Notes under the pieces: generated by a model
Seen by the model: only the letters and a program-made list of their open reading frames with translations
Told to the model about the DNA's origin: nothing
Database searches by the model: none
Part shown: piece by piece, positions 7,262 to 16,268 of the stretch
Position numbering within the stretch: position 1 is the first letter of the stretch
Layout: each line of letters opens with the position of its first letter
Translations under genes and position numbers: made by a program
Source of the DNA: Rufibacter sp. XAAS-G3-1
Lineage (GTDB): Bacteria > Bacteroidota > Bacteroidia > Cytophagales > Hymenobacteraceae
Length of the DNA: 64,000 nt
Direction of reading: 5' to 3'
Assembly (NCBI RefSeq): GCF_013623775.1
Contig: NZ_JABFAM010000019.1
Span: 1 to 64,000 of the forward strand

Positions 7262-7825
7262 ATGGCAACTACCGCTGATTTTCGCAACGGGCTTTGCATT
7301 GAATTTAACGGCGACCTGTGGATCATCACTGAGTTCCAGCACGTGAAACCAGGAAAAGGCCCCGCCTTCGTCCGCACCAAACTCAAGAACATCAAAACCG
7401 GAAAAGTGGTGGACAACACCTTCACCGCCGGTATTAAAGTAACCACCGCCCGCGTGGAGCAACGCCCCCATCAGTACATCTTCAAAGACGACTATGGCTA
7501 TAATTTCATGAACCTGGAGAACTTTGAACAGGTATCTTTGGATGAGAAGATGGTTCCTTTCGCCGATTTGATGAAAGAAGGCCAGGAAGTGACTATCTTG
7601 TTCCACGCCGAGACGGAAACGCCCTTAACCGCCGAACTTCCTACGTATGTAGAACTCACTATCACGTATACAGAACCCGGTATCAAAGGAGACACCGCCA
7701 CCAACGCTTCTAAACCAGCCACCGTAGAGACGGGTGCCACTATCTCTGTCCCTCTTTTTATTGGGCAAGATGAAAAGATTAAGGTAGATACGCGTACCTA
7801 CACCTACGCCGAACGAGTAAAATAA
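7262..7825 (+). CDS. efp: translation elongation factor P
   Basis: This 187-residue protein has three OB-like domains and helps the ribosome through polyproline stretches. Start ATG 7262 (MATTADFRNGL) is preferred over the upstream TTG at 7208, because it gives the normal EF-P N-terminus. The lysine at the tip of domain I, the site that is modified in many bacteria, is present (Lys32 in KPGKGPAFVR). The C-terminus GQDEKIKVDTRTYTYAERVK is typical. It starts an efp-accB-accC run, with only 4 bp before accB; this linkage is common in bacteria. Confidence 0.96.
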   Translation: MATTADFRNGLCIEFNGDLWIITEFQHVKPGKGPAFVRTKLKNIKTGKVVDNTFTAGIKVTTARVEQRPHQYIFKDDYGYNFMNLENFEQVSLDEKMVPFADLMKEGQEVTILFHAETETPLTAELPTYVELTITYTEPGIKGDTATNASKPATVETGATISVPLFIGQDEKIKVDTRTYTYAERVK

Positions 7826-7829
7826 ACCT

Positions 7830-8321
7830 ATGAAAGCTAAGGAAATCCAAGAACTGATTGATTTCATCGCGAAATCAGGCCTGAATAAAGTTGACATTGA
7901 AACAGAGGAGTTTAAGATCTCTGTGCAGCGCGAGGCCAGCCAGAAGGTGAAGTACGTCTCTGAGCCGGCTCCAGCGGCCGCTCCGCAGGCATTGCCGCAA
8001 GCCCCCGCTCCTGCCCCGGTACCGGCCGCACCTGCTGCCCCCGCCGCTCCGGCCCAGCCTGCCGCAGATGACACCAGCAAGTACCTCACCATCAAAGCGC
8101 CTATGATCGGGACGCTTTACCGCTCAGCCAACCCAGAGTCTCCGTCTTTCGTGAACGTAGGCGACGAGGTGCAGAAAGGCCAGGTCATCTGTATCATTGA
8201 GGCCATGAAGCTGTTCAATGAGATTGAGTCTGAGATCTCGGGCCGCATTGTGAAAGTATTAGTTGACAACGCCAGCCCCGTTGAATACGACCAACCGTTG
8301 TTCTTGGTAGATCCTAGTTGA
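7830..8321 (+). CDS. accB: biotin carboxyl carrier protein of acetyl-CoA carboxylase
   Basis: This 163-residue protein has an N-terminal helical region, an Ala/Pro-rich flexible linker (residues about 46-79) and a C-terminal biotinyl domain. The biotin attachment motif is EAMKLFNEIE, with Lys127. It carries CO2 from AccC to the carboxyltransferase in malonyl-CoA synthesis. It follows efp by 4 bp and precedes accC, so both carboxylase subunits are made from one operon. Confidence 0.97.
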   Translation: MKAKEIQELIDFIAKSGLNKVDIETEEFKISVQREASQKVKYVSEPAPAAAPQALPQAPAPAPVPAAPAAPAAPAQPAADDTSKYLTIKAPMIGTLYRSANPESPSFVNVGDEVQKGQVICIIEAMKLFNEIESEISGRIVKVLVDNASPVEYDQPLFLVDPS

Positions 8322-8430
8322 TTTGAAAATTTGAAAATGAGAAAATTTGAAAATGGAGACACTTAAACGGTTCTCCATTTTCCTTCTTACATCTTCACAT
8401 CTCCAAATCTTCAAATCTCCAAATTAAACC
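8322..8430. repeat. low-complexity inverted repeat between accB and accC
   Basis: The left part repeats TTTGAAAA units and the right part repeats the complementary style CATCTTCAAATCTCCAAAT, so the two halves can form a long imperfect hairpin around ACGGTTCTCC. Its role between two co-transcribed genes is unknown. Confidence 0.6.
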
Positions 8431-8432
8431 AA

Positions 8433-9776
8433 ATGTTCAAAAAAATACTGATTGCCAACCGTGGCGAGATTGCCCTGAGGGTGATCCGGACTTGCAAAGA
8501 AATGGGCATCAAAACGGTAGCCGTCTACTCTACCGCCGACAAGGAAAGCCTGCACGTGCGCTTCGCCGATGAAGCCGTTTGCATTGGCCCGCCCTCCAGC
8601 GCCCTGTCTTACCTTAACATTCCCAACCTGATTGCCGCCGCGGAAATCACCAACGCAGATGCCATTCACCCCGGCTACGGGTTCCTTTCTGAAAACGCCG
8701 AGTTTTCCAGAATCTGCGCCGAAAACGGGATCAAGTTCATTGGCGCCACCCCAGAAATGATCAACTCCATGGGCGATAAATCATCGGCGAAGGAGTACAT
8801 GAAAAAAGCGGGCGTGCCTACCATTCCGGGTTCAGAAGGCTTGCTGAGTTCTGCCGAACAGGGCAAGAAATTGGCCGCCAAAATCAAGTATCCGGTCATC
8901 ATCAAAGCCACGGCCGGGGGCGGTGGACGCGGCATGCGCATCATCAAATCAGCCGATGAGTTTGACAAGGCCTGGAACGATGCCCGGCAGGAAGCCAAAG
9001 CCGCTTTCGGGAACGACGGCATGTACCTGGAGAAATTTGTGGAGGAGCCGCGTCACATTGAGATCCAGATTGTGGGCGACCAGTACGGCGCCGTTTGCCA
9101 CTTGTCTGAGCGCGACTGCAGCATCCAGCGCCGTCACCAGAAACTGATTGAGGAAACCCCTTCGCCGTTTATCTCAGACGAGCTGCGCGAGCGCATGGGC
9201 CAGGCCGCCATTGCCGGGGCCAAAGCCATCAACTACGAAGGCGTAGGCACCATTGAGTTCCTGGTAGACAAGCACAAAGATTTCTACTTCATGGAGATGA
9301 ACACCCGTATTCAGGTGGAGCACCCCATCACCGAGGAAGTAGTGAACTACGATCTAATCAAGGAGCAAATCAAGGTAGCCGCCGGTATCCCAATCTCAGG
9401 CAAGAACTATTATCCGCAGATGCACGCCATTGAGTGCCGCATCAACGCCGAAGACCCCAAAGCGAATTTCCGCCCGAGCCCAGGGAAGATCACGGTGTTG
9501 CACATTCCGGGTGGTCATGGGGTACGCGTAGACACACACGTGTATGCGGGCTACACCATTCCGGCCAACTATGACTCCATGATCGCGAAGCTGATTGTGA
9601 GCGCCCAAACCCGCGAAGAAGCCATTGTAAAGATGAAACGCGCCTTGAGCGAGTTCGTGATTGAAGGCGTAAAAACCACCATTCCGTTCCACATGGCCAT
9701 GATGGAGGACAAAAACTTCAACGAAGGCGACTTCACCACCAGTTACCTGGATACCTACGATTTCACTAAGTTTTAA
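8433..9776 (+). CDS. accC: acetyl-CoA carboxylase biotin carboxylase subunit
   Basis: This 447-residue ATP-grasp enzyme carboxylates the biotin on AccB using ATP and bicarbonate. The N-terminal [20 protein letters not shown], the glycine-rich ATP loop [14 protein letters not shown] (about residues 158-171), the metal site [18 protein letters not shown] and the C-terminal lid domain are all present. Length is normal for a stand-alone subunit. It is preceded by accB and closed by a strong hairpin at 9784-9835. Confidence 0.98.
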   Translation: MFKKILIANRGEIALRVIRTCKEMGIKTVAVYSTADKESLHVRFADEAVCIGPPSSALSYLNIPNLIAAAEITNADAIHPGYGFLSENAEFSRICAENGIKFIGATPEMINSMGDKSSAKEYMKKAGVPTIPGSEGLLSSAEQGKKLAAKIKYPVIIKATAGGGGRGMRIIKSADEFDKAWNDARQEAKAAFGNDGMYLEKFVEEPRHIEIQIVGDQYGAVCHLSERDCSIQRRHQKLIEETPSPFISDELRERMGQAAIAGAKAINYEGVGTIEFLVDKHKDFYFMEMNTRIQVEHPITEEVVNYDLIKEQIKVAAGIPISGKNYYPQMHAIECRINAEDPKANFRPSPGKITVLHIPGGHGVRVDTHVYAGYTIPANYDSMIAKLIVSAQTREEAIVKMKRALSEFVIEGVKTTIPFHMAMMEDKNFNEGDFTTSYLDTYDFTKF

Positions 9777-9783
9777 GGAAATT

Positions 9784-9835
9784 GCCCCTAAAACAGAAAA
9801 GCAGCCTTTTAGGGCTGCTTTTCTGTTTTAGGGGC
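9784..9835. terminator. bidirectional terminator with a perfect 23-bp stem
   Basis: GCCCCTAAAACAGAAAAGC continues to a 23-nt arm (9784-9806) that pairs perfectly with 9813-9835 around the loop TTTTAG. It lies 7 bp after accC and also faces the minus-strand DUF3109 gene. The outer arm shares the CCTAAAAC word of the P-family palindromes. Confidence 0.9.
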
Positions 9836-9863
9836 AAAACTGATGTTATGAAGTTTGGGGCTG

Positions 9864-9903
9864 GTGTTTTTGGCGTGTTTTCCAGAAAACTGGTTAGAAA
9901 CGG
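9864..9903. repeat. P-family palindrome
   Basis: GTTTTTGGCGTGTTTTCCAG is followed by AAAACTGGTTAGAAACGG. It lies between the accC terminator and the DUF3109 stop codon. Confidence 0.6.
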
Positions 9904-9922
9904 AACGTGCTCATATTTTGAT

Positions 9923-10498
9923 CTATTTCGCGACGGCTTCTTTGTCCACCATCTCTTCCAGTTCCAGGAACCACTCTTCGCCGTATTTCCGCACCAACGG
10001 CTCGCGCAGGAATTTGTAGACCGGCACGCCCAGCTCCATCCCGAAGGAACAGGCGGGGTTGCAGATTTCCCAACGGTCATAGTTAAGCGCCTCAAAACCG
10101 TCGTACTTCGTAATCCGGATGGGGTATAAATGGCAGGAGATAGGTTTTTTCCAGGTAATCTTTCCATCCAAATACGCGGCTTCAATGGCGCACTTCAGGG
10201 TGAAGTTATCATCGTAGATGGCGTAGGCGCACTCGCGGTCTCCGACGGTGGGCGTGCTGTAGTCGCCTTCAAAATCCTCTACGTACAGTCCTTGTTCCGC
10301 CACGGCCTGGATGCCCTCCTGTGACATGTACGGTTTTACGTGTTCATAGGCATGGGCTAAGACAGCGAGTTCTTCTTTCTCCAACGGGGCTCCCAGGTCA
10401 CCTTCCACGCAGCAGGCGCCTTTGCATTTCTCCAGGTTGCAGACAAAGAACTTGTCTTTGAGGTCGTCTGAGAGAACGGTGTTTTGTAGTACAATCAT
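9923..10498 (-). CDS. DUF3109 family cysteine-rich protein
   Basis: This 191-residue cytoplasmic protein carries a cysteine cluster near the N-terminus ([11 protein letters not shown], residues about 20-30) plus Cys in [28 protein letters not shown] and WEICNPACS. This spacing is typical of DUF3109, a Bacteroidota-enriched family related to the YkgJ-type zinc or iron-sulfur cluster proteins. The cysteines are likely metal ligands; no reaction is known. It stands alone on the minus strand, convergent with accC. Start ATG 10498 gives the standard [14 protein letters not shown]-terminus. Confidence 0.85.
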   Translation of the reverse strand: MIVLQNTVLSDDLKDKFFVCNLEKCKGACCVEGDLGAPLEKEELAVLAHAYEHVKPYMSQEGIQAVAEQGLYVEDFEGDYSTPTVGDRECAYAIYDDNFTLKCAIEAAYLDGKITWKKPISCHLYPIRITKYDGFEALNYDRWEICNPACSFGMELGVPVYKFLREPLVRKYGEEWFLELEEMVDKEAVAK

Positions 10499-10574
10499 GG
10501 CTTTTTCTTACAGCAGAAAGACAAAAGTACCGCTATTTAAGTTCGGCCGCAAAAACAGGGATAAGAATATCCAG

Positions 10575-10613
10575 AAACAGGAAAGCAGCCGTTTGGGGGC
10601 TGCTTTCCTGTTT
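10575..10613 (-). terminator. hairpin terminator downstream of the STAS-like gene
   Basis: AAACAGGAAAGCAGCC (10575-10590) pairs perfectly with GGCTGCTTTCCTGTTT (10598-10613). It lies 16 bp after the stop codon of the minus-strand gene at 10629-11027. The stem is very similar to the inner part of the 9784-9835 terminator. Confidence 0.7.
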
Positions 10614-10628
10614 TAAGGCCAAAAACGG

Positions 10629-11027
10629 TTAGGCTTCCATCACCCAGGCCAGGGCCGCTGCTTCGTTGTCAAAATAATGGGTGTCAAACCGTACGGCGAT
10701 GCCTGCTTTCAGGAGGATGTTATCTACCGCCATTTTATTGAAGATGTCTTTTGACACAATCACCGCCATACGCTCCACATTGCCTTGGGCAGAGAATTTG
10801 GGAGCCCACTCCTGTACAGTCCACTCCTGGTCGGAGGGTCGTATGGCTTTGGCGTTGGTGTTATCGCCTATCCAACGGAGCACCTTTTTTTCAGTAACCA
10901 ATTGAAGATAGGTGTTCAGGATTTGCCGGTACTCTTCGCTATTGGCGAAGCCTTTCCATTGGGTGCGTACCAATGCCGCTCCCTCATCATAAGTAATGAG
11001 GATTCTATCATTTTGAAAGTAAACCAT
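10629..11027 (-). CDS. SpoIIAA/STAS-like small protein of unknown function
   Basis: This 132-residue cytoplasmic protein has alternating beta-strands and helices (ILITYDEGAALVRTQWKGF, MAVIVSKDIFNKMAVDNILLKAG, HYFDNEAAALAWVMEA). The C-terminal phrase with FDNEAAALAWV is typical of STAS/SpoIIAA-like proteins that are frequent in Cytophagales. In other bacteria such proteins bind small molecules or partner proteins, but no partner gene is adjacent. The gene is monocistronic. The fold call is from pattern only. Confidence 0.55.
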   Translation of the reverse strand: MVYFQNDRILITYDEGAALVRTQWKGFANSEEYRQILNTYLQLVTEKKVLRWIGDNTNAKAIRPSDQEWTVQEWAPKFSAQGNVERMAVIVSKDIFNKMAVDNILLKAGIAVRFDTHYFDNEAAALAWVMEA

Positions 11028-11508
11028 TTTTGTCTTTGTCTGTCTGAGGTACTACAAAACGGGACTGGTGCTACGTAACGCAACGCCTGGCTCCCGGCAA
11101 AGTGCATTGCCCACAAGAAACTACTTGCCCCTCTAAAGCTTACCCAAATTTCACTTCTGAAGTACCAATGTACTTTCTTTTGCGGCCTTCAAGCCCCCGC
11201 ATGATGCCCGAAAAAGTGAAGTAAAACCCCGTAAAACCAAAGTTGTCCAGAATTCTGCTCTTTTCAAAGGTGTATTGTCAGCCACTTCCCTCCGGCAGGA
11301 GCCTATGCCCTATTTTTTTTCACCTTCCCAATTGACCGGAACAATGCCTTTCGTAGACGAGGCCCTTCCAAACCACAGATGAAAGGCCGCTGCTTTTGAT
11401 GCACGCTAAGCCGGGAAACTTTTATTAACAAATTATTTATCAATTATATCAATGTAATTGAATATATTGAGAAGTAAAAAGCTGTACTTAACCACCCTGT
11501 TCTTTTCA
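11028..11508. other. intergenic region without an intact gene
   Basis: Apart from the possible gene remnant at 11140-11277 I see nothing supported here. The last 70 bp before the next start are AT-rich (TTATTAACAAATTATTTATC) and probably hold the promoter of the secreted-protein gene, but no clear TAnnTTTG box was found. Confidence 0.5.
11140..11277 (-). pseudogene. possible remnant of a degraded gene
   Basis: On the minus strand a 45-codon open stretch ending in TAA (11142-11140) reads YTFEKSRILDNFGFTGFYF and continues to SEVKFG. The aromatic, alternating pattern looks like real protein, possibly the end of a membrane or beta-barrel protein. There is a stop immediately upstream and no start codon of suitable position. 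I do not recognise the family. Confidence 0.3.
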
Positions 11509-12261
11509 ATGTTACCAAAGTTTCACTCTACCCTATTATTGCTGGCTGCCTTTGCTTTTTTCATTAGACATGATGGGTTTGCTCAGGCTGGCAAAGTAGA
11601 TACATTGTCAAAACAGTCCCTGTCAATGTATCCGGTTCGTTTGTACCAACAGGCCACCCAAACCGAATCGCATCTATTTAACGGCCCCCAGTATGTAGAC
11701 TACAGAAGGCAAATGAGAGAAGGGCATCAGTTCTTTCTGCAGGATGCCGCCGCCACGGGCAACGTTCACTATGATGGCGCTTCATATGACCAAGTGCCTA
11801 TGCTCTATGACTTGGTAAAAGATGAAGTCATCATTATGCGCAACAACTTACTTATGCAGAAACTGGTTAGTGAGAAAGTAGCTTCTTTTGAGTTGAACGG
11901 GCATAGGTTTGTGCGCCATGTAGCCCCCCAGTCCGCAGATTCTTCTTCCCTTCCTACGGGTTTTTATGATGTGCTTCATGATGGTACCAGCAAAATGTTG
12001 GTAAAAAGGCAGAAGCAGATGGAAGAAAAGGTAGAGGATAAGTTTCTGATTGAGATATATAGCCATCGGGACAAATTCTTTCTGGGGAAAGAAAAGACCT
12101 TTTACCAGGTTCGAAGCAAGAAATCAGTTTACCAGCTGTTGAAAGATAAAAAGAAAGAACTGAAAAAATATGCCCGCTCCAATAAGTTACGGTTCAGGAA
12201 GCAGCGGGAAGAAGGTATTCTGGCGCTTATCACCTATTATGACACCCTCAGAAACCAGTAA
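11509..12261 (+). CDS. secreted protein of unknown function
   Basis: This 250-residue protein starts at ATG 11509. The frame extends upstream to a TTG at 11458, but that start would bury the signal peptide. Residues 1-26 form a signal peptide (FHSTLLLLAAFAFFIRHDGF ending AQA). The mature part is a soluble, charged domain with a Lys/Arg-rich C-terminal third (LLKDKKKELKKYARSNKLRF). I do not recognise a characterised family, although similar proteins accompany TonB receptors in Cytophagales. It lies 47 bp before the STN/TonB receptor gene on the same strand and probably belongs to the same envelope locus. Confidence 0.6.
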   Translation: MLPKFHSTLLLLAAFAFFIRHDGFAQAGKVDTLSKQSLSMYPVRLYQQATQTESHLFNGPQYVDYRRQMREGHQFFLQDAAATGNVHYDGASYDQVPMLYDLVKDEVIIMRNNLLMQKLVSEKVASFELNGHRFVRHVAPQSADSSSLPTGFYDVLHDGTSKMLVKRQKQMEEKVEDKFLIEIYSHRDKFFLGKEKTFYQVRSKKSVYQLLKDKKKELKKYARSNKLRFRKQREEGILALITYYDTLRNQ

Positions 12262-12308
12262 GTGACCACCGTCCCGGCCCCTAAACCTTTGCCTCCATCA
12301 TCTATTGA

Positions 12309-15113
12309 ATGCCTTCAAACATGACCCAACTTTACCGTAAAGCATTTCTGTTAGCCGTTTCACTTTTGTGTTGTCTCTTACACAGCCACGCGCAAACCAG
12401 AGCAGAGCAACTGATCACATTAGACCTCAAAGACGCTTCTTTTGAGAAATTTGCCCAGGAAATAGAAACGAAAACAACCTACCGCTTTTATTACGACCCC
12501 ACCACGGTAGATAGCCTTCTGGTTTCTATGCAGGTAACACAAAAGCCTCTGAAAGAAATAATGGAACAGGCGCTGGCAGGCACAGAATTGAAGTTCGCCA
12601 TTACCCCGCAGGGCGCTGTACTTATCACCCAGGGGAAGGAGTTCATGGCAAATTTGCCGGAGAACTTCTTTAACAGGGAAAAAACCACCGCCAGTGGCAC
12701 TACTTCACCCGCCGGAACTTCCACTACAACCCCGTACATGGCGGGAGGGAACAGTAAAAAGAAGGCCGTCTCAGAAGCCAAGCTCTATGTGATAGGCGTC
12801 AAGCGAGACAACGCTTCAGGAAACGCCAACCTGGCCGGACACCTGCGCGACGCCAAAACCGGGGAGCCTGTCATTGGCGCTTCGGTTTATATCCAGTCTC
12901 CGCTCCTAGCCACCACCACAGACCAATACGGGTATTATTCCTTGACGCTGCCCGTAGGCGAGCATGAGCTGATCATAAGGGCCATCGGGATTAAGAATTC
13001 AAAACGCCGCATTGCCTTGTATTCCAACGGAAAGCTGGACATTGAGGTAGAGGAAGATGTAAGGTCACTCAAAGAAGTTCTGGTAGAGGCAGAAAAAGAC
13101 CGCAACGTAGCCGGTATGCAAATGGGCATGGAACGGCTGGACATGCGGGCCATCAAACAGGTGCCCACGGCCTTTGGCGAAACAGATATTCTACGGGTAG
13201 TACTTACGTTACCCGGCGTGAAATCTGTAGGGGAAGGAAGCACTGGCATGAACGTGCGCGGGGGCTCCACTGACCAGAACCTCATTTTGTTTAATGACGC
13301 CACCGTCTACAACCCGTCACATTTGTTTGGCTTCTTTTCGGCCTTTAACCCAGATATTGTAAAGTCGGTGGAGTTGCATAAAAGTAATATCCCGGCCAGG
13401 TACGGGGGCAGGCTTTCCTCGGTGCTGGAAGTAATCACCCGTGACGGGAACAAGAAAAAGTTCGGTGCCTCTGGCGGTATTGGTCTTTTAACCAGTAGGT
13501 TAACCTTGGAGGGGCCAATTATCAAAGACAAAACCTCTTTTATCATAGCGGGTAGAAGCACGTACTCAGACTGGCTCCTCAAGAAATTACCCAAAGAGTC
13601 GTTCAGCAAAAGCTCGGCCTCCTTTTATGACCTGAATGCCCAGGTCAACCACGAAATCAACAGTGAAAATACCCTCTACTTTTCAGGGTATCTCAGCAAA
13701 GACAAATTCCAACTGGGGTCAGACTCGCTTTATAATTTCACTAACCACAACGCCAGCGTTAAATGGAAGCATATCTTCCACAACAAGCTGTACAGTGTGC
13801 TTACGGGTGCTTACAGCCACTACGGGTATGGCGTAAATTCAGAAAAGAACCCCGTAAACGCGGCAAACCTGACCTTTGACATGAAGCAGGCAAACCTGCA
13901 GGCCGACTTCAATTACTTCCTGAACTCAAAACACACCCTAGATTTTGGGGCCAGTTCCATTCTGTATAACATTTCGCCGGGCAGCCTCACCCCGGTTGGG
14001 GGTGAATCTCTGGTCATGCCAGATATCTTACAGCGGGAAAAAGCATTGGAGAGTGCACTTTATGTCTCTGACCAATTCGATATCTCCCCACGTTTATCGG
14101 TGTACGTAGGGCTGCGGTATTCTATTTTCAATGCCTTGGGGCCCAGAGAGGTTTATACTTACGCACCCAATGTCCCTAAAACGGAAAGCACCATTCTGGA
14201 CACCGTTTCCTACGGGGGCGGCAAGGCACTGGCTACTTATCAGGGGCCGGAGTATCGCTTTTCGGCCAGGTTTGGCCTAACGGATCATTCATCTGTGAAG
14301 ATGAGCTTTAACCGGATGCGCCAGTACATTCACATGCTCTCTAACACGGCCTCCATGTCGCCCACAGACACCTGGAAGTTGAGCGATGCCAATGTGAAGC
14401 CGCAGGTGGGCGACCAGATAGCGCTGGGCTACTACCAGAATTTCAGGGCAAATACCATTGAACTGTCGGTAGAGGGCTATTACAAGAAAATGAAGGATTT
14501 TCTGGATTACCGAAACGGCGCAAACATCATTCTCAACCACCACATTGAAACAGATGTGGCAAATGCCGAAGGGAAGGCGTATGGGGTGGAAGTCATGCTG
14601 AAAAAACTGACGGGCAAGCTGAACGGCTGGGTGAGCTATACCTACTCCCGCACGCTTGTCCGCCTGAATAACACGCAAGTCTCAGAGGTTATTAACAAAG
14701 GCGAATTTTACCCCAGCAACGTAGATAAGCCGCATGATTTTACCTTGATCAGCAACTACCGGTTTAGCCAGCGGTTCAGTTCCTCTTTCAACTTCACGTA
14801 CAGTACCGGCAGGCCCATCACCTTACCCATTGCCAAATACCAGGACGGCAACGCCACCCGCATCTTCTACTCAGACAGAAACGAGTACCGGGTACCAGAC
14901 TATTACCGGGTAGATTTCGCCCTGAACATTGAAGGAAACCACAAAGTCCAGAAACTGGCCCATAGTTCCTGGACTCTTGCCGTCTACAACCTCACCGGCC
15001 GCAAGAATCCTTACTCTGTGTATTTCCGGACGGAGGAGGGAAAAGTCAAAGGCTACAAACTCTCTATTTTTGGTCAGCCCATTCCTACCATTACCTATAA
15101 CTTCAAATTCTAA
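12309..15113 (+). CDS. TonB-dependent outer membrane receptor with STN domain
   Basis: This 934-residue protein has a signal peptide (residues about 1-29, ending SHAQ), an STN domain (about 35-115, ITLDLKDASFEKFAQEIETK), a linker, a carboxypeptidase-regulatory-like beta-sandwich (about 178-245), a plug domain (about 280-375, GGSTDQNLILFNDATVYNPSHL and IPARYGGRLSSVLEV) and a 22-strand-type beta-barrel ending TYNFKF. STN domains usually connect receptors to anti-sigma factors, but no FecR/sigma pair is nearby. The stop overlaps the next start (TAATG), so the DUF4249 lipoprotein is translationally coupled. The substrate cannot be told from sequence. An alternative start at 12321 would shorten the leader slightly. 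Confidence 0.9.
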   Translation: MPSNMTQLYRKAFLLAVSLLCCLLHSHAQTRAEQLITLDLKDASFEKFAQEIETKTTYRFYYDPTTVDSLLVSMQVTQKPLKEIMEQALAGTELKFAITPQGAVLITQGKEFMANLPENFFNREKTTASGTTSPAGTSTTTPYMAGGNSKKKAVSEAKLYVIGVKRDNASGNANLAGHLRDAKTGEPVIGASVYIQSPLLATTTDQYGYYSLTLPVGEHELIIRAIGIKNSKRRIALYSNGKLDIEVEEDVRSLKEVLVEAEKDRNVAGMQMGMERLDMRAIKQVPTAFGETDILRVVLTLPGVKSVGEGSTGMNVRGGSTDQNLILFNDATVYNPSHLFGFFSAFNPDIVKSVELHKSNIPARYGGRLSSVLEVITRDGNKKKFGASGGIGLLTSRLTLEGPIIKDKTSFIIAGRSTYSDWLLKKLPKESFSKSSASFYDLNAQVNHEINSENTLYFSGYLSKDKFQLGSDSLYNFTNHNASVKWKHIFHNKLYSVLTGAYSHYGYGVNSEKNPVNAANLTFDMKQANLQADFNYFLNSKHTLDFGASSILYNISPGSLTPVGGESLVMPDILQREKALESALYVSDQFDISPRLSVYVGLRYSIFNALGPREVYTYAPNVPKTESTILDTVSYGGGKALATYQGPEYRFSARFGLTDHSSVKMSFNRMRQYIHMLSNTASMSPTDTWKLSDANVKPQVGDQIALGYYQNFRANTIELSVEGYYKKMKDFLDYRNGANIILNHHIETDVANAEGKAYGVEVMLKKLTGKLNGWVSYTYSRTLVRLNNTQVSEVINKGEFYPSNVDKPHDFTLISNYRFSQRFSSSFNFTYSTGRPITLPIAKYQDGNATRIFYSDRNEYRVPDYYRVDFALNIEGNHKVQKLAHSSWTLAVYNLTGRKNPYSVYFRTEEGKVKGYKLSIFGQPIPTITYNFKF

Positions 15114-16255
15114 TGAGCTTTTATACCAAGTACCTGAGAAATACGCTCTTCTTGTATTTCCTCTTTCTGCTCACCTCTTGCGAGGAACCCTTTACCCCTG
15201 AAGTACTGGAAAGGCCGAACAACTTCTTAGTGGTAAGTGGTTTTATCAACAGCAACGGGCCCACAGCCATCAAACTCTCCCGCACCCAGAATCTGTCTGA
15301 AGAGGGTGGGCCAGCTATGGAAACAAGAGCAACCGTGACGGTGGCGGAAGAAAACGGCCCAACGTACCTTCTAAGGGAAACCGCAGCAGGTACGTACACT
15401 TCAGGCAGACTCCCTATCCAGAACAGTAAACGGTACCGTCTGGTCATAAAGGCGGGCGGTAAGGATTATGCCTCTGACTATGTAGAAGTAAAGCAAACCC
15501 CTGTCATTGACAAAATAAGTTGGCAGGCAGAGAGTGACGGCTTACAGTTCATGGTAACCACCCATGATGACCAGAACAATACGCGCTTTTACCGTTGGGA
15601 ATACGAAGAGACCTGGGAGTACCGGGCGTATTATTATTCTGAGTATGAGTATGTCAATGGAGAAATGCAGTATCGCAGGCCTGAAAATGACATTTACCTG
15701 TGCTGGCAAAACAACAGTTCCAAAAACATCCTCATCAACAATACCGTCAAGCTCAGCCAGGATGTGGTCAGCAATTACCCCTTACTCAAACTTCCCGCAA
15801 ATTCTGACAAACTCGCCAACAAATACAGCCTTCTGGTGAAGCAATATGCCCAGTCTAAAGAATCCTATGAATACTGGGACGCGCTCAAGAAAAATACCGA
15901 AAATATTGGCACCTTGTTCGATCCCCTCCCTACCCAGCTGACCGGGAACATCACCTGTCTTACAGATCCTGCAGAGCCTGTCATAGGGTTTATAAACATC
16001 TCCTCAGTAGAAGAAAAAAGGATCTTTGTGAACAAGTCTGAGTTACCTACGGGATGGCGTCCCCCAAGTATGCACTGCACCATTGACACCGTGGCAGTAA
16101 AAGATTTGAAGGAGCATTTCTCATCTGGTTTTAATATTCCGGTTAGCATGATATACTCAGATATGGGAGCTTTCTTAGGCTACTCCGGGGCTTCTAGCAC
16201 CTGCGCAGATTGTAGAGTTTACGGCACCAAAACCAAACCAGATTTCTGGCAATAA
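15113..16255 (+). CDS. DUF4249 family lipoprotein
   Basis: This 380-residue protein begins with a lipoprotein signal (LYFLFLLTSCEEPF, lipobox LLTSC with Cys near residue 23). The mature region starts FTPEVLERPNNFLVVSGFIN, typical of DUF4249, a beta-rich family that is regularly encoded after STN-type TonB receptors in Bacteroidota. It has four conserved-looking cysteines at the C-terminus (STCADCRVYG region and MHCTID). It is probably a surface or periplasmic partner of the receptor. The start codon overlaps the receptor stop by 1 bp, and the next gene follows after 13 bp, so all three form one operon. Confidence 0.85.
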   Translation: MSFYTKYLRNTLFLYFLFLLTSCEEPFTPEVLERPNNFLVVSGFINSNGPTAIKLSRTQNLSEEGGPAMETRATVTVAEENGPTYLLRETAAGTYTSGRLPIQNSKRYRLVIKAGGKDYASDYVEVKQTPVIDKISWQAESDGLQFMVTTHDDQNNTRFYRWEYEETWEYRAYYYSEYEYVNGEMQYRRPENDIYLCWQNNSSKNILINNTVKLSQDVVSNYPLLKLPANSDKLANKYSLLVKQYAQSKESYEYWDALKKNTENIGTLFDPLPTQLTGNITCLTDPAEPVIGFINISSVEEKRIFVNKSELPTGWRPPSMHCTIDTVAVKDLKEHFSSGFNIPVSMIYSDMGAFLGYSGASSTCADCRVYGTKTKPDFWQ

Positions 16256-16268
16256 TTCTGAAAACAGC

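Noticed and set aside
12262-12308. Riboswitch upstream of the TonB receptor (for example cobalamin type)
   Set aside because: The gap is only 47 bp and contains no conserved riboswitch sequence.
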